64,000 nucleotides of DNA, from contig QCKC01000004.1 of assembly GCA_003215635.1 (NCBI GenBank), forward strand, positions 28,312 through 92,311, read 5' to 3'. Within the stretch, counting starts at the first letter, position 1; each line of letters begins with the position of its first letter. The DNA comes from Prochlorococcus sp. AG-409-J19 (GTDB lineage Bacteria > Cyanobacteriota > Cyanobacteriia > PCC-6307 > Cyanobiaceae). Made by a program: the position numbers and the translations under genes. Positions 62,659-64,000 of this stretch are shown here, piece after piece. The notes beneath the pieces are model-generated. The model had not been told where the DNA came from, did not search any database, and saw nothing but the letters and a program-made list of their open reading frames with translations.

Positions 62659-64000
62659 TCAAATCAAGAGTGATGATAATTCGTTTCGGGCTGTATCTAA
62701 AGCTGAATTCAACTGTGTTCCATCTCGACCGCCTGCTTGAGCCAAATTTGCTCGGCCGCCGCCGCCGCCGCCGCAAAGTTTTGCAATTGTTCCTATAAAT
62801 TGACCAGCTTTGATTCCTTTGGATACAACTTTGGATCCAAAGGCAGCAACAAGAACAACTTTTTTCTGGTCTTCAGGATCTGGAAGACCTCCTAATATAA
62901 CTGCAGACTGATCTCCTAATTCATTTAACAAAGATTGCGCTGCACTCTGGAGTGCTGCTCCTTCTATTGCATCAAGTCTCTCTATCAGTATTGAATAACT
63001 ATTACACTCAAAAGCTTTTCTTGCTAGAACATTGGCCTTAGCAATAGCCAATTCCTCTCGCTGCTTTGCTATCAATTTCGTCAAACTTTTTAATTCATCT
63101 TGAAAGGAGAAAACTCTCTCCACTATTTCAGATGGTTGTACCTTTAATCGTTCACCTAATTCCTTAACCACAAGGTCTCTTTCATTGATATATTCTAAAA
63201 TCGACAGTCCGGCAATTGCTTCTATCCGTCGAATTCCAGCAGCAATACCAATTTCACTAATAATCTTAAACATTCCAATTTCATATGTATTCTCTACATG
63301 AGTCCCTCCGCACAATTCCATAGAAACACCAGGAACATCAACAACCCTAACAACGTCATCATATTTCTCACCAAACATCGCCAATGCTCCTAGATCAATT
63401 GCTTCATCCATTGGCATAGTATTAATATTAAGTTTATTAGCTTCTACGATCCAATCATTTATTAATCTCTCAAGTTGTTGAATTTGATCAAGAGTTAAAG
63501 CTTGAGAATAATTAAAATCAAATCTCAATCTATCAAAAGTAACTAACGAACCTCTTTGCCCGACATTAGAATCTAGAACTACTTTAAGTGCAGCCTGTAA
63601 TAGATGCGTGGCAGTATGATTAGCAGCAACTCGACGGCGAGCAACCTTATCAACTTGTGCATTAATTGTTTGATTAATAGATAATTCCCCACTCCTAATG
63701 TGGCCACAATGAACATAAATTTCACGCTCCTTAGTTACACTATCGATGTCAACAATTAGTCCATCACCTAATAATATCCCACGATCACCTAACTGACCTC
63801 CAGATTCTCCATAAAAGGGTGTTCTATCAAGAATAATTTGTACATTATCTCCAGCACTCGCACTTTTAACTGACTCACCTCTTATAAAAATTGCACAAAC
63901 TTTGCAGGAACATTCTAAATATTGATAACCTTGAAAGTTTGTAGATTCTAAGCTGGAAGCAATTTGTTCAATCGAGTTTTGAATCGTTAGATCAACAGTT
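62659..64000 (-). CDS. alaS: alanyl-tRNA synthetase, C-terminal part (5' end beyond window)
   Basis: The frame is open from a stop at 62659 to the right edge of the window, so the gene continues beyond it; an internal TTG at 63528 is not the start. HTATHLLQAALKVVLDSNVG and MELCGGTHVENTYEIGMFKI form the zinc-binding HxxxH and CxxxH of the editing domain. The C-terminal domain ends GGGGGGRANLAQAGGRDGTQ. AlaS also charges tmRNA, whose G3:U70 pair is visible at 50067-50060. Roughly 447 C-terminal residues are visible. Confidence 0.95.
   Translation of the reverse strand, partial: TVDLTIQNSIEQIASSLESTNFQGYQYLECSCKVCAIFIRGESVKSASAGDNVQIILDRTPFYGESGGQLGDRGILLGDGLIVDIDSVTKEREIYVHCGHIRSGELSINQTINAQVDKVARRRVAANHTATHLLQAALKVVLDSNVGQRGSLVTFDRLRFDFNYSQALTLDQIQQLERLINDWIVEANKLNINTMPMDEAIDLGALAMFGEKYDDVVRVVDVPGVSMELCGGTHVENTYEIGMFKIISEIGIAAGIRRIEAIAGLSILEYINERDLVVKELGERLKVQPSEIVERVFSFQDELKSLTKLIAKQREELAIAKANVLARKAFECNSYSILIERLDAIEGAALQSAAQSLLNELGDQSAVILGGLPDPEDQKKVVLVAAFGSKVVSKGIKAGQFIGTIAKLCGGGGGGRANLAQAGGRDGTQLNSALDTARNELSSLLI

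Overview
The window is a chromosomal segment of a marine picocyanobacterium, almost certainly Prochlorococcus. It is AT-rich with short intergenic gaps. It carries two small single-helix high-light-inducible (Hli) proteins, PsbX, Ycf66, the sufR/sufBCDS cluster, a permuted two-piece tmRNA whose tag reads NNIVRFSRQAAPVAA after the resume alanine, and many small cyanobacterial conserved proteins. A low-light-type strain is my guess from composition; I cannot fix the strain without a search.

Layout, left to right. 0-7 kb: end of a YihY/BrkB membrane protein, exonuclease VII (xseA/xseB), an Hli protein, a Deg-type protease, an ABC-F ATPase. 7-15 kb: small proteins (Nif11-like, ribbon-helix-helix), anmK, a KtrA/KtrB potassium system beside an SLC13-type anion transporter with RCK-C domains, and hflX. 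15-24 kb: cysH, coaX, a peroxiredoxin, a phosphopantetheinyl transferase, a RarA fusion protein, phosphoglucomutase, a DUF4912 protein. 24-32 kb: sufR facing sufB-sufC-sufD-sufS, then an S9 peptidase and peptide deformylase. 32-40 kb: HIT protein, small proteins, an SbmA/ALDP-type ABC exporter with an hli gene behind it, two tandem lipoproteins with ycf66, psbX, a YGGT protein and accC. 40-50 kb: a tRNA-Leu with an AAG anticodon, an LpxB-like protein, a PRC-barrel protein, smc, a LigD phosphoesterase-like protein, a DUF883-like/holin-X-like pair, an RlmL-like methyltransferase. 56-64 kb: argJ, coaE, gatB, thiO, ndk, speA and the C-terminal part of alaS, which runs off the right edge.

The accessory-looking part is about 50.0-55.4 kb, between the tmRNA gene and argJ. 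It holds mostly very small ORFs, a TM2-like protein, a 2OG-Fe(II) oxygenase-like protein, two minus-strand RNAs ending in good intrinsic terminators (one resembling the cyanobacterial Yfr2 family), and a single methyltransferase gene. The methyltransferase lies between a displaced second copy of the argJ 3' end (54288-54317) and the true argJ 3' end (55417), and six copies of the octamer ATCACACT flank it, several spaced by about one or two helical turns. This looks like a small element inserted at the argJ 3' end without its own recombinase, and it is the most unusual structure I found.

Most other genes are housekeeping: Fe-S assembly (suf) under SufR, CoA synthesis (coaX and coaE), sulfate reduction (cysH), K+ uptake (ktrAB), envelope turnover (anmK), fatty-acid synthesis (accC), polyamine synthesis (speA) and chromosome maintenance (smc, rarA, xseAB). 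All functional calls rest on reading motifs and remembered family features; no database search was run.
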